NCBI GenBank assembly: GCA_963757335.1
Contig: CAVWRJ010000008.1
Coordinates: forward strand, 434,001-498,000
Reading direction: 5' to 3'
Origin: DASQPA01 sp963757335
GTDB taxonomy: Bacteria > Acidobacteriota > Thermoanaerobaculia > Multivoradales > UBA5704
Length of the DNA: 64,000 nucleotides
The notes below the pieces were generated by a model that worked only from the letters and a program-made list of their open reading frames with translations, made no database searches and had not been told where the DNA came from. The position numbers and the translations under genes are program-made. Positions 35,940 to 43,803 of this stretch are shown piece after piece; the first letter of the stretch is position 1; each line of letters begins with the position of its first letter.

Positions 35940-36341
35940 ATGCGTTTTGTACTAGCGCTCCATACGGAGGACGGAGTCAAGTACGGCGTCACGGTTCCCG
36001 ATCTGCCGGGCTGCTTCTCGGCAGGGGATACTTTCGACGAAGCGGTGGAGATGGCCCGCGAAGCGATCGACGCTCATTGTGAGTTCCTAGCCGAGAAGGG
36101 TTTGGAGATCCCATCGCCTCATCCGTTGGCCGAGCACCAGGCCAATCCCGACCTCAAGGGCGCCGTGTGGGTCGTTCTGGAGGTCGACGTCGAGAAGTAT
36201 CTCGGGCGCGCCGAGAAGATCAACATCACGGTTCCGGCTCGCCTGCTCCGGCGTATCGACGAATATGCCAAGACGCACGGCGAGACCCGCTCGGGCTTCC
36301 TCACGCGTGCCGCCGTTCAAGCGATGGGAGGCTCTCGGTAG
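35940..36341 (+). CDS. hicB: HicB-family antitoxin-like protein
   Basis: This 133-residue protein starts at ATG 35940 (MRFVLALHTEDGVKYGVTVP). It shows the HicB partial RNase-H-like fold, with VPDLPGCFSAGDTFDEAVEM and AREAIDAHCEFLAEKGLEIP. A C-terminal ribbon-helix-helix follows (KINITVPARLLRRIDEYAKT, then SGFLTRAAV). HicB neutralises the HicA mRNA interferase, but no HicA gene is adjacent on either side, so this is an orphan. It could be a stand-alone regulator. Family assignment is secure. Confidence 0.85.
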   Translation: MRFVLALHTEDGVKYGVTVPDLPGCFSAGDTFDEAVEMAREAIDAHCEFLAEKGLEIPSPHPLAEHQANPDLKGAVWVVLEVDVEKYLGRAEKINITVPARLLRRIDEYAKTHGETRSGFLTRAAVQAMGGSR

Positions 36342-36455
36342 CTCGAATGCAGGGCCGGCAGACAACGGCGTGGCCGCCGCCATCACCAACATAGCCTACC
36401 CTGCCCGGGACGGCGGGTACGGGACCCGCCGATCACGCCGGACAAGCTGTTGTAG

Positions 36456-36665
36456 GGACTCCACACGAGCTCTGAAGACTTTCCAGGGATCTCCAAAGAC
36501 TTTCCACGGGTTCCGGAAGACTTTCCAAGGGTTCCCCAAGACTTTCCACGCCTTCTGCCGCGGAGCCCCCGGCTGCGGGAGTTCGGCCTCAAACCGCGCG
36601 GCCAGCGGACCGGCCGGCCGCGGAAGACCCCGCCGCCGGCGGCCGTCGCCAGCCCGGAGAAGTAG
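36456..36665 (+). pseudogene. Relic 3' ORF with 21-bp repeats
   Basis: An open frame of 69 codons without any ATG, GTG or TTG. It starts right after a TAG (36453-36455) and ends at TAG 36663. It encodes four heptads of the type EDFPGIS, KDFPRVP, EDFPRVP and QDFPRLL. A basic, proline-rich tail follows (SPRLREFGLKPRGQRTGR, then KTPPPAAVASPEK). The upstream codons in the same frame (DPPITPDKLL) also look coding. A strong terminator begins 14 bp after the stop. I read it as the 3' end of a lost or point-mutated gene; the alternative is chance. Confidence 0.4.
36474..36557 (+). repeat. Four 21-bp tandem repeats
   Basis: Four adjoining 21-bp units share (G/A/C)AAGACTTTCCA, followed by a variable GGG(A/T)(T/C)(T/C)CC-like half. 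They keep frame in the relic ORF. The period equals that of the array at 17880-18335, but the unit sequence is unrelated. Confidence 0.85.
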
Positions 36666-36678
36666 CAGCCGGAAACGA

Positions 36679-36704
36679 GGGGGGCCGTTCGGCCCCCCTT
36701 TTTT
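36679..36704 (+). terminator. Rho-independent terminator
   Basis: A perfect 8-bp stem GGGGGGCC/GGCCCCCC with loop GTTC is followed by six T residues (36699-36704). It is oriented for plus-strand transcripts, directly after the relic ORF ending at 36665. It stands between hicB/relic ORF and the convergent lanthipeptide-like gene. Confidence 0.9.
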
Positions 36705-36738
36705 CAGAAGTTGCGACCGCGTCCCACCTCGGAGAGGG

Positions 36739-36915
36739 TCAGCAGAGGTTGGTCGTGCAGGTGGGGCCGCAGGTGGTGCAGGTATTCCGACCGCTGGCTT
36801 GGCAAATCGGCGGTTGGGTTCGAGCGAAACCTCCTGCCGGCCAGAGGTCGTTCCGGTCGAGCTCGATCAGCGTCTCCCGGTTGAGCACGAGCTTCTTGAT
36901 GACTTTCTTCTTCAA
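36739..36915 (-). CDS. Class I lanthipeptide-like precursor peptide
   Basis: This 58-residue peptide, too short for routine ORF lists, starts at TTG 36915, six bases after AAGGAG. The leader begins LKKKVIKKLVLNRETLIELD, matching the KLxLNRETLxxL recognition motif of class I (LanB-dependent) lanthipeptide leaders known from Bacteroidota, Myxococcota and Acidobacteriota. It ends near a PAGG site at residues 26-29. The core contains five Cys (38, 46, 49, 53, 58) interleaved with Thr/Ser in NTCTTCGPTCTTNLC, ideal for dehydration and thioether rings. The stop is TGA 36741-36739. No lanB, lanC or transporter is in the window, so modification would rely on distant enzymes. The divergent S9 peptidase might process it, but that is speculation. 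Confidence 0.8.
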   Translation of the reverse strand: MKKKVIKKLVLNRETLIELDRNDLWPAGGFARTQPPICQASGRNTCTTCGPTCTTNLC

Positions 36916-37102
36916 GCCGTTCTCCTTTCCGATCTGGTTCGGGGTGTCGGCAAGACAGCCCTACCTCAGGAGTGCTCGCTGAACGGCCGGGCGCGCCGGC
37001 GAGGGGGACCGGGGCAGGTCCTCCAACCCTCGCAACCTCTCCCCGTCCTCACCCGTATCCTGTCGGGATAGGATAGGCCTCGCACGCCCAGGAGGAAATT
37101 CG

Positions 37103-39298
37103 ATGCCCGTCAACCGGAAACGCCCGGGCCGCCTCGCCCCGGCCCTCGCCGTTCTGCTCCTCGCCGCCGCCGTCCTGCCGGCTCGGCCGGCGGCCGCCGC
37201 CAGGCGCCCGATCGCCGAGACCGACCTCTTCCGGTTCGTCTGGGTGGCCGACCCCCAGATCTCCCCCGACGGCCAGCGGATCGCCTTTGTGCGGGTGACG
37301 GTCAACGCCAAGAAGGACGGCTACGACACTGCTCTCTGGATAGCGTCGGCGGACGCCTCCAGCGCCGCCAGCGCGGCGCCGCCGCGGCCGCTTACCGCCG
37401 GCACCCAGGACAGCTCGCCGCGCTGGTCCCCCTCGGGGCGGCAGCTCGCCTTCGTCCGCGGGCATGCCGGAAAGGACGACGACGTCGCGCCGCAGATCTA
37501 TGTCCTCGACGTGGCCGGCGGCGGCGAGGCGCGGGCGGTCACCGATCTTCCCGGCGGGGCCGGTTCCCCGGCCTGGTCTCCCGACGGCCGGACCCTCGCC
37601 TTCTCCTCCTCGACCAACGCCAAGGATCTCGAGAAGAAGAAGGCGGGGAAGAAAAAGGACGGGGAGTACGAGAGCGACGTGCGGGTGATCACCCGCGCCA
37701 CCTACCGGCAGAACGGCGGCGGCTACAACGACGTCCTCCACCCGGGCCACCTCTGGACCGTCACCCTGCCGGCCGACCCGGCCGGGCCTCTGCCGGAGCC
37801 GCGCCAGGTGACCCAGGGCGACCTCGACGAGAGCCCGGCGACCTGGTCTCCCGACGGCAGCCGGCTCTACTTCATCTCCAACCGCGACCCGGAGCCCTAC
37901 TACCAGCGCTCCGACTCCGACCTCTTCGCCGTGCCTGCCACGGGCGGCACCCCGGTCAAGGTGGTCGACATCGACGGCCCGGTCGCCGACTTCGCCCCCT
38001 CGCCGGACGGCAGGCGGATCGCCTTTTTGGGGTACGTCAACCCCAAGGCCGAGCGCTCCTACAACCAGCCCGACCTCTTCGTCGCCGACCCCACCTCGGG
38101 CGGCGGCGCGGTCACCGCGCCGAGGAACCTGACCGCCAGCTACGACTACGACATCGGCGACGGGGTGAGCGGCGACCAGGCGCCGCCGCGGGGCGACCAG
38201 CCGATCTCGCCGGTGTGGAGCCGAGACGGGCGCACCCTCTACGAGGTGGCGGCCGAGCGCGGGCGCGCCAACTCGAAGCGGGTGGACGTCGCGACGGGGA
38301 AGGTCACCCCCCTGACGACCGGCGACCACAACGTCGTCTGCTACACGGCGACCCCGGATGCCCGCCGCTTCGCCCTCGTGCTTTCGACCCCCACCGCGAT
38401 CGGCGACCTCTGGAGCCTCGACACCGCGAGCGGCCGGCTCGTCCAGCTCACCCGCTTCAACGATCCGCTGTTTTCGGAGATCGACCTCACGCCGCCCGAG
38501 GAGATCGTCTACAAGAGCTTCGACGGCCGGGAGATCCAGGCCTGGTTGCAGAAGCCGCCGGGCTTCGATCCGGCGAAGAAGTACCCCCTGATCCTCGACA
38601 TCCACGGCGGCCCGCACAGCGCCTATGGCTGGACCTTCGACCACGAGTTCCAGTGGATGGCGGCCGAGGGCTACCTCGTCCTCTACCCCAACCCGCGGGG
38701 GAGCACCTCCTACGGGGAGGACTTCGGGAACGTCATCCAGTACCACTACCCGGGCGACGACTACAAGGATCTGATGGCGGGGGTGGACGAGATCGTCAAG
38801 CGCGGCTGGGCCGATCCCGGGAAGCTCGGGGTGACCGGCGGCAGCGGCGGCGGCATCCTCACCAACTGGATCATCACCCAGACCGACCGCTTCAAGGCCG
38901 CCGTGGCCCAGCGCTCGATCGCCGACTGGTCGACCTTCTGGTACACCGCCGACTTCACCCTCTTCACCCACAGCTGGTTCAAGGGCGCCCCCTGGGAGGA
39001 CCCGGAGGACTTCCGCGCCCGTTCGCCAATCACCCATGTGGCGAACGTCAAGACCCCGCTCATGCTGATCGAAGGGGAGGCCGACTACCGGACCCCGCCC
39101 GCCGCCGGCGGCGAGCAGATGTTCCGCGCTCTCAAGTACCTCAAGAAGCCGGTCGTCATGGTCCGCTTCCCCGACGAGAGCCACGAGCTGTCGCGCTCCG
39201 GCAAGCCCTGGCACCGGGTCGAGCGGCTGCGCCACATCGTCGGCTGGTTCGACAAGTATCTCCAGGGAAAGAAGATCGACACCTACGGAGCGCCTTAG
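37103..39298 (+). CDS. Exported S9 family prolyl oligopeptidase-like peptidase
   Basis: This 731-residue periplasmic or outer-membrane serine peptidase starts at ATG 37103 after AGGAGG. The signal peptide (LAPALAVLLLAAAVLPARPA) ends at AAA. Residues ~45-440 form a WD40/TolB-like propeller with repeats such as PQISPDGQRIAFV, PAWSPDGRTLAFS and ATWSPDGSRLYFI. The C-terminal alpha/beta hydrolase has Ser581 in TGGSGGGI (GGSGGG instead of the common GGSYGG), Asp661 in EGEADYRTPP and His694 in DESHELS. DPP-IV/acylaminoacyl-peptidase-type activity on short peptides is expected. It is divergent from the lanthipeptide-like gene and probably co-transcribed with the next small gene (stop and start abut). 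Confidence 0.92.
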   Translation: MPVNRKRPGRLAPALAVLLLAAAVLPARPAAAARRPIAETDLFRFVWVADPQISPDGQRIAFVRVTVNAKKDGYDTALWIASADASSAASAAPPRPLTAGTQDSSPRWSPSGRQLAFVRGHAGKDDDVAPQIYVLDVAGGGEARAVTDLPGGAGSPAWSPDGRTLAFSSSTNAKDLEKKKAGKKKDGEYESDVRVITRATYRQNGGGYNDVLHPGHLWTVTLPADPAGPLPEPRQVTQGDLDESPATWSPDGSRLYFISNRDPEPYYQRSDSDLFAVPATGGTPVKVVDIDGPVADFAPSPDGRRIAFLGYVNPKAERSYNQPDLFVADPTSGGGAVTAPRNLTASYDYDIGDGVSGDQAPPRGDQPISPVWSRDGRTLYEVAAERGRANSKRVDVATGKVTPLTTGDHNVVCYTATPDARRFALVLSTPTAIGDLWSLDTASGRLVQLTRFNDPLFSEIDLTPPEEIVYKSFDGREIQAWLQKPPGFDPAKKYPLILDIHGGPHSAYGWTFDHEFQWMAAEGYLVLYPNPRGSTSYGEDFGNVIQYHYPGDDYKDLMAGVDEIVKRGWADPGKLGVTGGSGGGILTNWIITQTDRFKAAVAQRSIADWSTFWYTADFTLFTHSWFKGAPWEDPEDFRARSPITHVANVKTPLMLIEGEADYRTPPAAGGEQMFRALKYLKKPVVMVRFPDESHELSRSGKPWHRVERLRHIVGWFDKYLQGKKIDTYGAP

Positions 39299-39505
39299 AT
39301 GAACGTCGGGATGACTCTCGTCTTGAGCACCATCTTCGGTGCGTTCGGGGTCGGCTACTTCATGTACGGCAAGAAGCAGGCGCACCTCTCCTCGATCCTC
39401 TGCGGTTTCGCCCTCTGCGTCTTCCCCTGGTTCGTGAACAGCGTCTTCTGGACGATCATCGTCGGGGTGGTGTTGATGGCGATCCCGTTCCTCGCTGGGG
39501 GGTGA
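39299..39505 (+). CDS. Small two-span membrane protein
   Basis: This 68-residue protein starts at ATG 39299, directly after the peptidase stop codon (TAGATG). It has two or three hydrophobic segments (MTLVLSTIFGAFGVGYFMYG and SVFWTIIVGVVLMAIPFLAG) with the pattern YFMYGKKQAH between them. Similar short proteins in xanthomonads and acidobacteria carry an unproven amino-acid-transport label. No function can be deduced. Confidence 0.72.
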   Translation: MNVGMTLVLSTIFGAFGVGYFMYGKKQAHLSSILCGFALCVFPWFVNSVFWTIIVGVVLMAIPFLAGG

Positions 39506-39581
39506 GGGAGGGGGAGGGCCCGGTTTTTGCTTGCCTCCTCGCGCGGGCAGGGGTCCGCCCGTTTCCGGCGAGGAGAGAAGC

Positions 39582-41514
39582 ATGTGCGGGATTGCGGGGT
39601 TGTACAGCTTCCGGTCGGGCCGGCCTGTCGCCTGCGACGAGGTGGGAGCGATGGCGGACCGGATGGTCCACCGCGGGCCGGACGACTCCGGGGTCTTCAC
39701 CGACGGCCCGCTCGGGCTCGCCCACCGGCGGCTGACCATCCTCGACACCTCCCGGCGCGGCCGCGGGCCGATGGCGACCCCGGACGGCGCGGTCACGATC
39801 ACCTACAACGGCGAGGTCTACAACTTCCTGGAGCTCAAAAAGGAGCTGGAGGCGAGCGGCTGCTCCTTCCGCACCAAGACCGACACCGAGGTCCTCCTGC
39901 GGCTCTACCAGGAGCGCGGCGACGCCTTTCTGACGCTCTTGAACGGCATGTTCGCCTTCGCCCTCTGGGACCGCCCGCGGCGCCGGCTCCTCCTCGCCCG
40001 CGACCGGCTGGGGATCAAGCCGCTCTACTACACCTGGACGGCGGACGGCATCGCCTTCGCCTCGGAGATCAAGGCGCTCCTCGCCGTCCCCGGGGTGCGG
40101 GCCGAGGTCGACCCCGAGATGCTCGACGCCTACATGAGCGTCGGCTACGTGCCGACCGAGCGGACGATGTTCCGCGGCATCCACAAGCTCCAGCCGGGCT
40201 GGGCGATGCGGATCGAGGGGGGCCGGGCGGAGCTCTTCCAGTACTGGGACCTGGACCCCAAGCCGCAGCCGATGTCCGAGGCCGAGTGCCTGGAGGAGGT
40301 GACCGCGCTCCTCACCGACGCCGTCCGCCTCCAGCTGCGGAGCGACGTGCCGCTCGGGGTCTTCCTCTCCGGTGGGGTCGACTCCTCGGCGGTCGTCGCC
40401 CTCATGCACGAGCTGGGGGTGACGCGACATCGAGACCTTCACCGTCGCCTACGACTTCGGCCCGCAGTTCGACGAGACCCGCTACGCCCGGCAGGTGGCG
40501 GAGAAGTTCCACACCCGGCACCACGAGGTCTACGTCACCCCGGCCGAGTTCCGCGACTTCATCCCCTCGCTCGTCGACCACATGGAGGAGCCGGTCACCG
40601 AGGCGGCGGCGATCTCGCTCTACAAGGTCGCCCGGCTGGCCCGCGAGCGGGTGGTGGTCGTCCTCTCGGGCGAGGGGTCGGACGAGGTCTTCGGCGGCTA
40701 TCCCATCTACTCCTACATGCAGGCCCTGGAGCGCTACCGCCGGGTGCCGGCGGCGCTCCGGAACGGCTTGATCAACCCGCTTCTGGAGCGCCTGGGCGGC
40801 AAGTGGGGGAAGTACACCCATCTCTCGCGCCTCCCCCTGCCGGAGCGCTACGCCGGGGTGTCCTTCTACGAGTCGCCGGGCAAGGAGGCCCTATACCTTC
40901 CCGAGGTGCGTAATTCTTTCAACGGCTCGGCGATGCCGGGGCTGATCGCGCGCTACTACGAGAAGACCGCGGGGCGCGACGCGATCTCCCGGATGATGGG
41001 GCTCGACGTCAAGAGCTGGCTCGTCGACGACCTCCTCGTCAAGGCCGACAAGATGACCATGGCCTGCTCGCTGGAGCTCCGGGTCCCCTTCCTCGACCAC
41101 CGCCTGGTCGAGCTCGGCGCCCGCATCCCGGCGGCCTTGAAGGTCCGCGGCTTCACCACCAAGTACATTTTGAAGAAGGCGATGGAGCCCTACCTGCCGC
41201 GGGAGATCCTCTACCGGCCGAAGATGGGCTTCCCGACCCCCCTCGCCCATATGTTCAAGGGGGAGATGAAGGGGTACGTGGCGGACGTCCTGGGGAGCGA
41301 GCGCTCGCTCGACCGCGGCTACTTCCGCCCCGAAGAGGTGCGCCGGCTGGTCTCTGAGCACCTGGCGGGAACCCGCGATCACCACCGGGTGCTCTGGCAG
41401 CTCCTCGTCCTCGAGGAGTGGCACCGGCGGTTCGTGGACGGGGACGGGGCTCTTACCCCGCGACCCGATCGCGCCGCGGCTCCCGATTCTCCGACTGCGT
41501 CTGCTCCGGCCTGA
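39582..41514 (+). CDS. Asparagine synthase-type amidotransferase 1 (one frameshift)
   Basis: This ~643-residue glutamine-dependent amidotransferase starts at ATG 39582 with GAGGAGAG upstream. The catalytic Cys is residue 2 (MCGIAGLY). The class II glutaminase domain shows HRGPDDSG, YNGEVYNF and TDTEVLL. The synthetase domain has the PP-loop LSGGVDSSAVVAL. After a 1-bp frame change at about 40425 it continues DIETFTVAYDFG, VVLSGEGSDEVFGGYP and DKMTMACSLELRVPFLDHR. In exopolysaccharide loci such enzymes amidate sugar carboxylates rather than make asparagine. It is the first of three paralogues in this locus and converges with the methyltransferase, overlapping it by 62 bp. Confidence 0.9.
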
Positions 41515-42740
41515 CCTCCTCCGTTCCGACCTCGGCTTTCCGCTGTCCGAGGACCGCCAGCATGTGGCGGGCCTCGTTGGGGAGGGTGACGTCGTGGACC
41601 TTCTCGTAGCCGGCGCTTTCGAAGAGCTGGACGATCTCCGGTACGGTGTGCCGGTACTGGTAGCGCGGGCTGTAGTTGTCGAACATCTGGACCGCCCGTT
41701 CGCGGGCCGTCGAGCGCGGCGGGGGCGGCTCGTGGCGGAGGCGGTGGACGAGGCGGGAGAGGGCCGCGTGGACGGGGGAGGCGGCGTAGCAGAGCCCGTA
41801 GACGAGGCGCAGCGGCATTCGGGTCGTCACCGCCCGGAGGGTGACGTTGACGGCGTGCACCCAGGCCTCCCGGCGGCGGTAGAGCTGGACGTAGAGCTTG
41901 CCGCCGGGCTTGGGCTCTTTAGCCACCGAGCGGAAGGCGCGGTAGGTGCTCGGGGTGTGGTGGAGGACCCCCGAGGTGTGGACGAGGTCGAAGCTCGCCG
42001 GCAGCAGCGGCGGAGCGAAGACGTCGCCCTGGAGGTAGTGCACCCGGTGGGAGACCGAGAAGCCCTTCTCGAAGAGCCGCCGCCGCGCCCCCTCGACGCT
42101 CCGCGAGAAGTCCATGGCGACGATCTCCAGGCCGTACTCGGCGACCGAGCGGGTGAGCTCGCCGTTGCCGCAGCCGGCATCGAGGAGGGTTTTGCCGGGG
42201 AGCTCCTCGGCCCGGACCTCCAGGTTGTAGAGGAACTCCCGCTTGCGCAGACCCGCGTCCTCCTTGAACCAGGTGAGGTCGCCGTCGCGGTAGATCTTCC
42301 ACTGCAGTCGGAAGCTCTTGTCGCTCCGCTTGTCGAGGTCGGCGGCGCCGACGACCGCCGGCTTTTCCTTCTGGTCCTTCGGGTCCTTCGGGTCTTTCTG
42401 GCTTTCTTGCCGGCGTGCCGAGACCGTGCCGGGCGAGGAAGCCGGCATACTCGGTCGCCGCATTGGGGGTGAGCCGCGGGATGCCGTCGAGGATCGGATA
42501 GAGCCCGCCGCAGACACAGGAGAGCGCCCCTTCCACGATCTCGTCCCGGAAGCAGGCGTTGCAGTCGGGCGGCGGCTCGATCTCCTGCGGCCGCGGCACG
42601 TCGTGGCGGGCGCAGTAGTAGCTGCAGGACGGGGTGCGCACGGGTCCGGGCAGCGCCACCTTTTCTTCGCTGAAGGTCGCAAGGCGGGGACGCTCCCCGC
42701 ACTGGGGGCAGACGATCCAATCGAGCAGACGCCGTTTCAT
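41453..42740 (-). CDS. SAM-dependent methyltransferase with zinc-ribbon N-terminus (one frameshift)
   Basis: This ~429-residue protein starts at ATG 42740 (MKRRLLDWIVCPQCGERPRL). The N-terminal Trm112-like zinc ribbon has CPQC followed by Cys pairs near CSYYCARH, CNACF and CVCGGLYPILDGIPRL. After a linker carrying a 9-bp repeat (DPKDPKDQKEK), where the frame changes at about 42410, comes a Rossmann methyltransferase. It shows LLDAGCGNGELTRSV (SAM loop), IVAMDFS and VHTSGVLHHTP. The domain pairing is typical of sugar or lipid methyltransferases in polysaccharide loci. It is convergent with the amidotransferase and divergent from the export gene. Confidence 0.87.
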
Positions 42741-42830
42741 TGGAAGCTCCCTAGGGAAAACCGAAGATACCTTCTCCGAGGCGGCGGAAAATGCAACAAG
42801 CGGGCCATCCTCCCGGGGGAGCCCGAACCT

Positions 42831-42846
42831 GGGAATGCTTCTTGCA
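42831..42846 (+). promoter_or_regulatory. Sigma-54-like promoter of the wza-like gene
   Basis: GGGAATGCTTCTTGCA has GG and GC 12 bp apart with a perfect TTGCA -12 element. The -24 half matches TGGCACG only partly. It lies 50 bp before the start codon at 42896, a normal leader length. Confidence 0.5.
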
Positions 42847-42895
42847 CCTGCCAAGCCGCCGGAGTTGCACAGACATCTGTAGGAGGAGGTTCTGA

Positions 42896-43489
42896 ATGAA
42901 GAATTTCAAGGCTGCTCTGCCTTTGGGTCTCGCCCTGCTGCTCGCCCTGCAGGCGATTGCCGCCCTCGCCGCACCGCCGGTCAAGGTGAGGGCCGAGGGC
43001 GATCCGGAGGATGCCTACGCGATCGGCATCGGCGACGTCGTCGAGATCGCCGTCTGGAAGAACCCCGACCTCACGGTCACCGTGCCGGTCCGCCCCGACG
43101 GCCGGATCTCCGTCCCCCTCTTGGGCGACGTGCAAGCCTCGGGGATGACCCCGCTGGCGCTCAAACAGACGCTGACCGAGGGGTTCCGCCAGTACATCAC
43201 GGCTCCCGGGGTGTCGGTGATCATCAAAGAGATCCGTTCCCAGAAGATCTTCATCACCGGCGAGGTCGCCAAGGCCGGCTCCTACGATCTGCAGCCGCAC
43301 ACCAAGCTGATGCAGGCGCTGGCTCTCGCCGGCGGTCTCACCCCCTACGCCAAGGGACGGGTCGTCGTCCTCCGCGACTCTCAGGGGAGGGAACGGCGCT
43401 TCGAGATAGACCTGGGCGGGATCATCAACGGCCGCCACCCGCAGGACAATCTGCTCCTCCAGGCGGGGGACACCCTGATCGTCCCCTGA
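42896..43489 (+). CDS. Wza-like polysaccharide export protein
   Basis: This 198-residue periplasmic/outer-membrane secretin-like subunit has a signal peptide (LGLALLLALQAIAALA) and no lipobox Cys at the cleavage site. The Poly_export domain begins YAIGIGDVVEIAVWKNPDLT. An SLBB domain follows (KIFITGEVAKAGSYDLQPHT, then ALALAGGLTPYAKGR). The length matches the short exosortase-locus PEP-CTERM export proteins rather than full Wza. It starts at ATG 42896 behind AGGAGGAGG and a sigma-54-like promoter. It would export polymer together with the Wzz-like and barrel proteins downstream. Confidence 0.92.
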   Translation: MKNFKAALPLGLALLLALQAIAALAAPPVKVRAEGDPEDAYAIGIGDVVEIAVWKNPDLTVTVPVRPDGRISVPLLGDVQASGMTPLALKQTLTEGFRQYITAPGVSVIIKEIRSQKIFITGEVAKAGSYDLQPHTKLMQALALAGGLTPYAKGRVVVLRDSQGRERRFEIDLGGIINGRHPQDNLLLQAGDTLIVP

Positions 43490-43803
43490 GCCGCCTCTCG
43501 GCAAAAGTTACAAATCCTCCTCGCGCATCCAGCCTCGCCCGTGCCAGATCGGTGACAAACCGGTCGCAGGCGCGGTGTCGGCAGGCATAAAGGGAAGGGT
43601 CTATCGAAAGGGCTGTATGGCACTCCGCTTGCACTCTCAAAACCCGACGAAAAGGTTACGTCGGATCGACTTCTGGAATGAACAGCGTGACGTGACACCT
43701 GGATAGACCTGACGACCGGGATGACCGGAATGTCACGACCGAGCCGCTCGGGTCCCCATCAATGTATTTTTACTAGTTTCTTGGGTGTCGAGGGGTGACG
43801 TTC
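43490..43803 (+). promoter_or_regulatory. Intergenic leader of the exopolysaccharide operon with sigma-54 promoter
   Basis: This 314-bp interval has lower GC than its surroundings and contains no supported gene. At 43618-43633 TGGCACTCCGCTTGCA matches the sigma-54 consensus TGGCACGN4TTGCA at every fixed position except one. That predicts a start site near 43645 and a ~155-nt leader. The last part is AT-rich (AATGTATTTTTACTAG). Enhancer-binding sites for a PrsR-type activator would lie upstream but cannot be identified by eye. Confidence 0.75.

Noticed and set aside
36383..36592. 69-codon minus-strand ORF with GKSSGTR heptads
   Set aside because: Complement of the 21-bp plus-strand repeats; the terminator and the basic tail support the plus-strand reading.
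36749..36982. 77-codon plus-strand ORF over the lanthipeptide-like gene
   Set aside because: The minus strand has the AAGGAG site, leader motif and Cys/Thr core; the plus frame has no recognisable features.
37056..37070. TATCC-N5-GGATA palindrome before the S9 peptidase as an operator
   Set aside because: Only 5-bp arms and a single occurrence; too weak to support a site.
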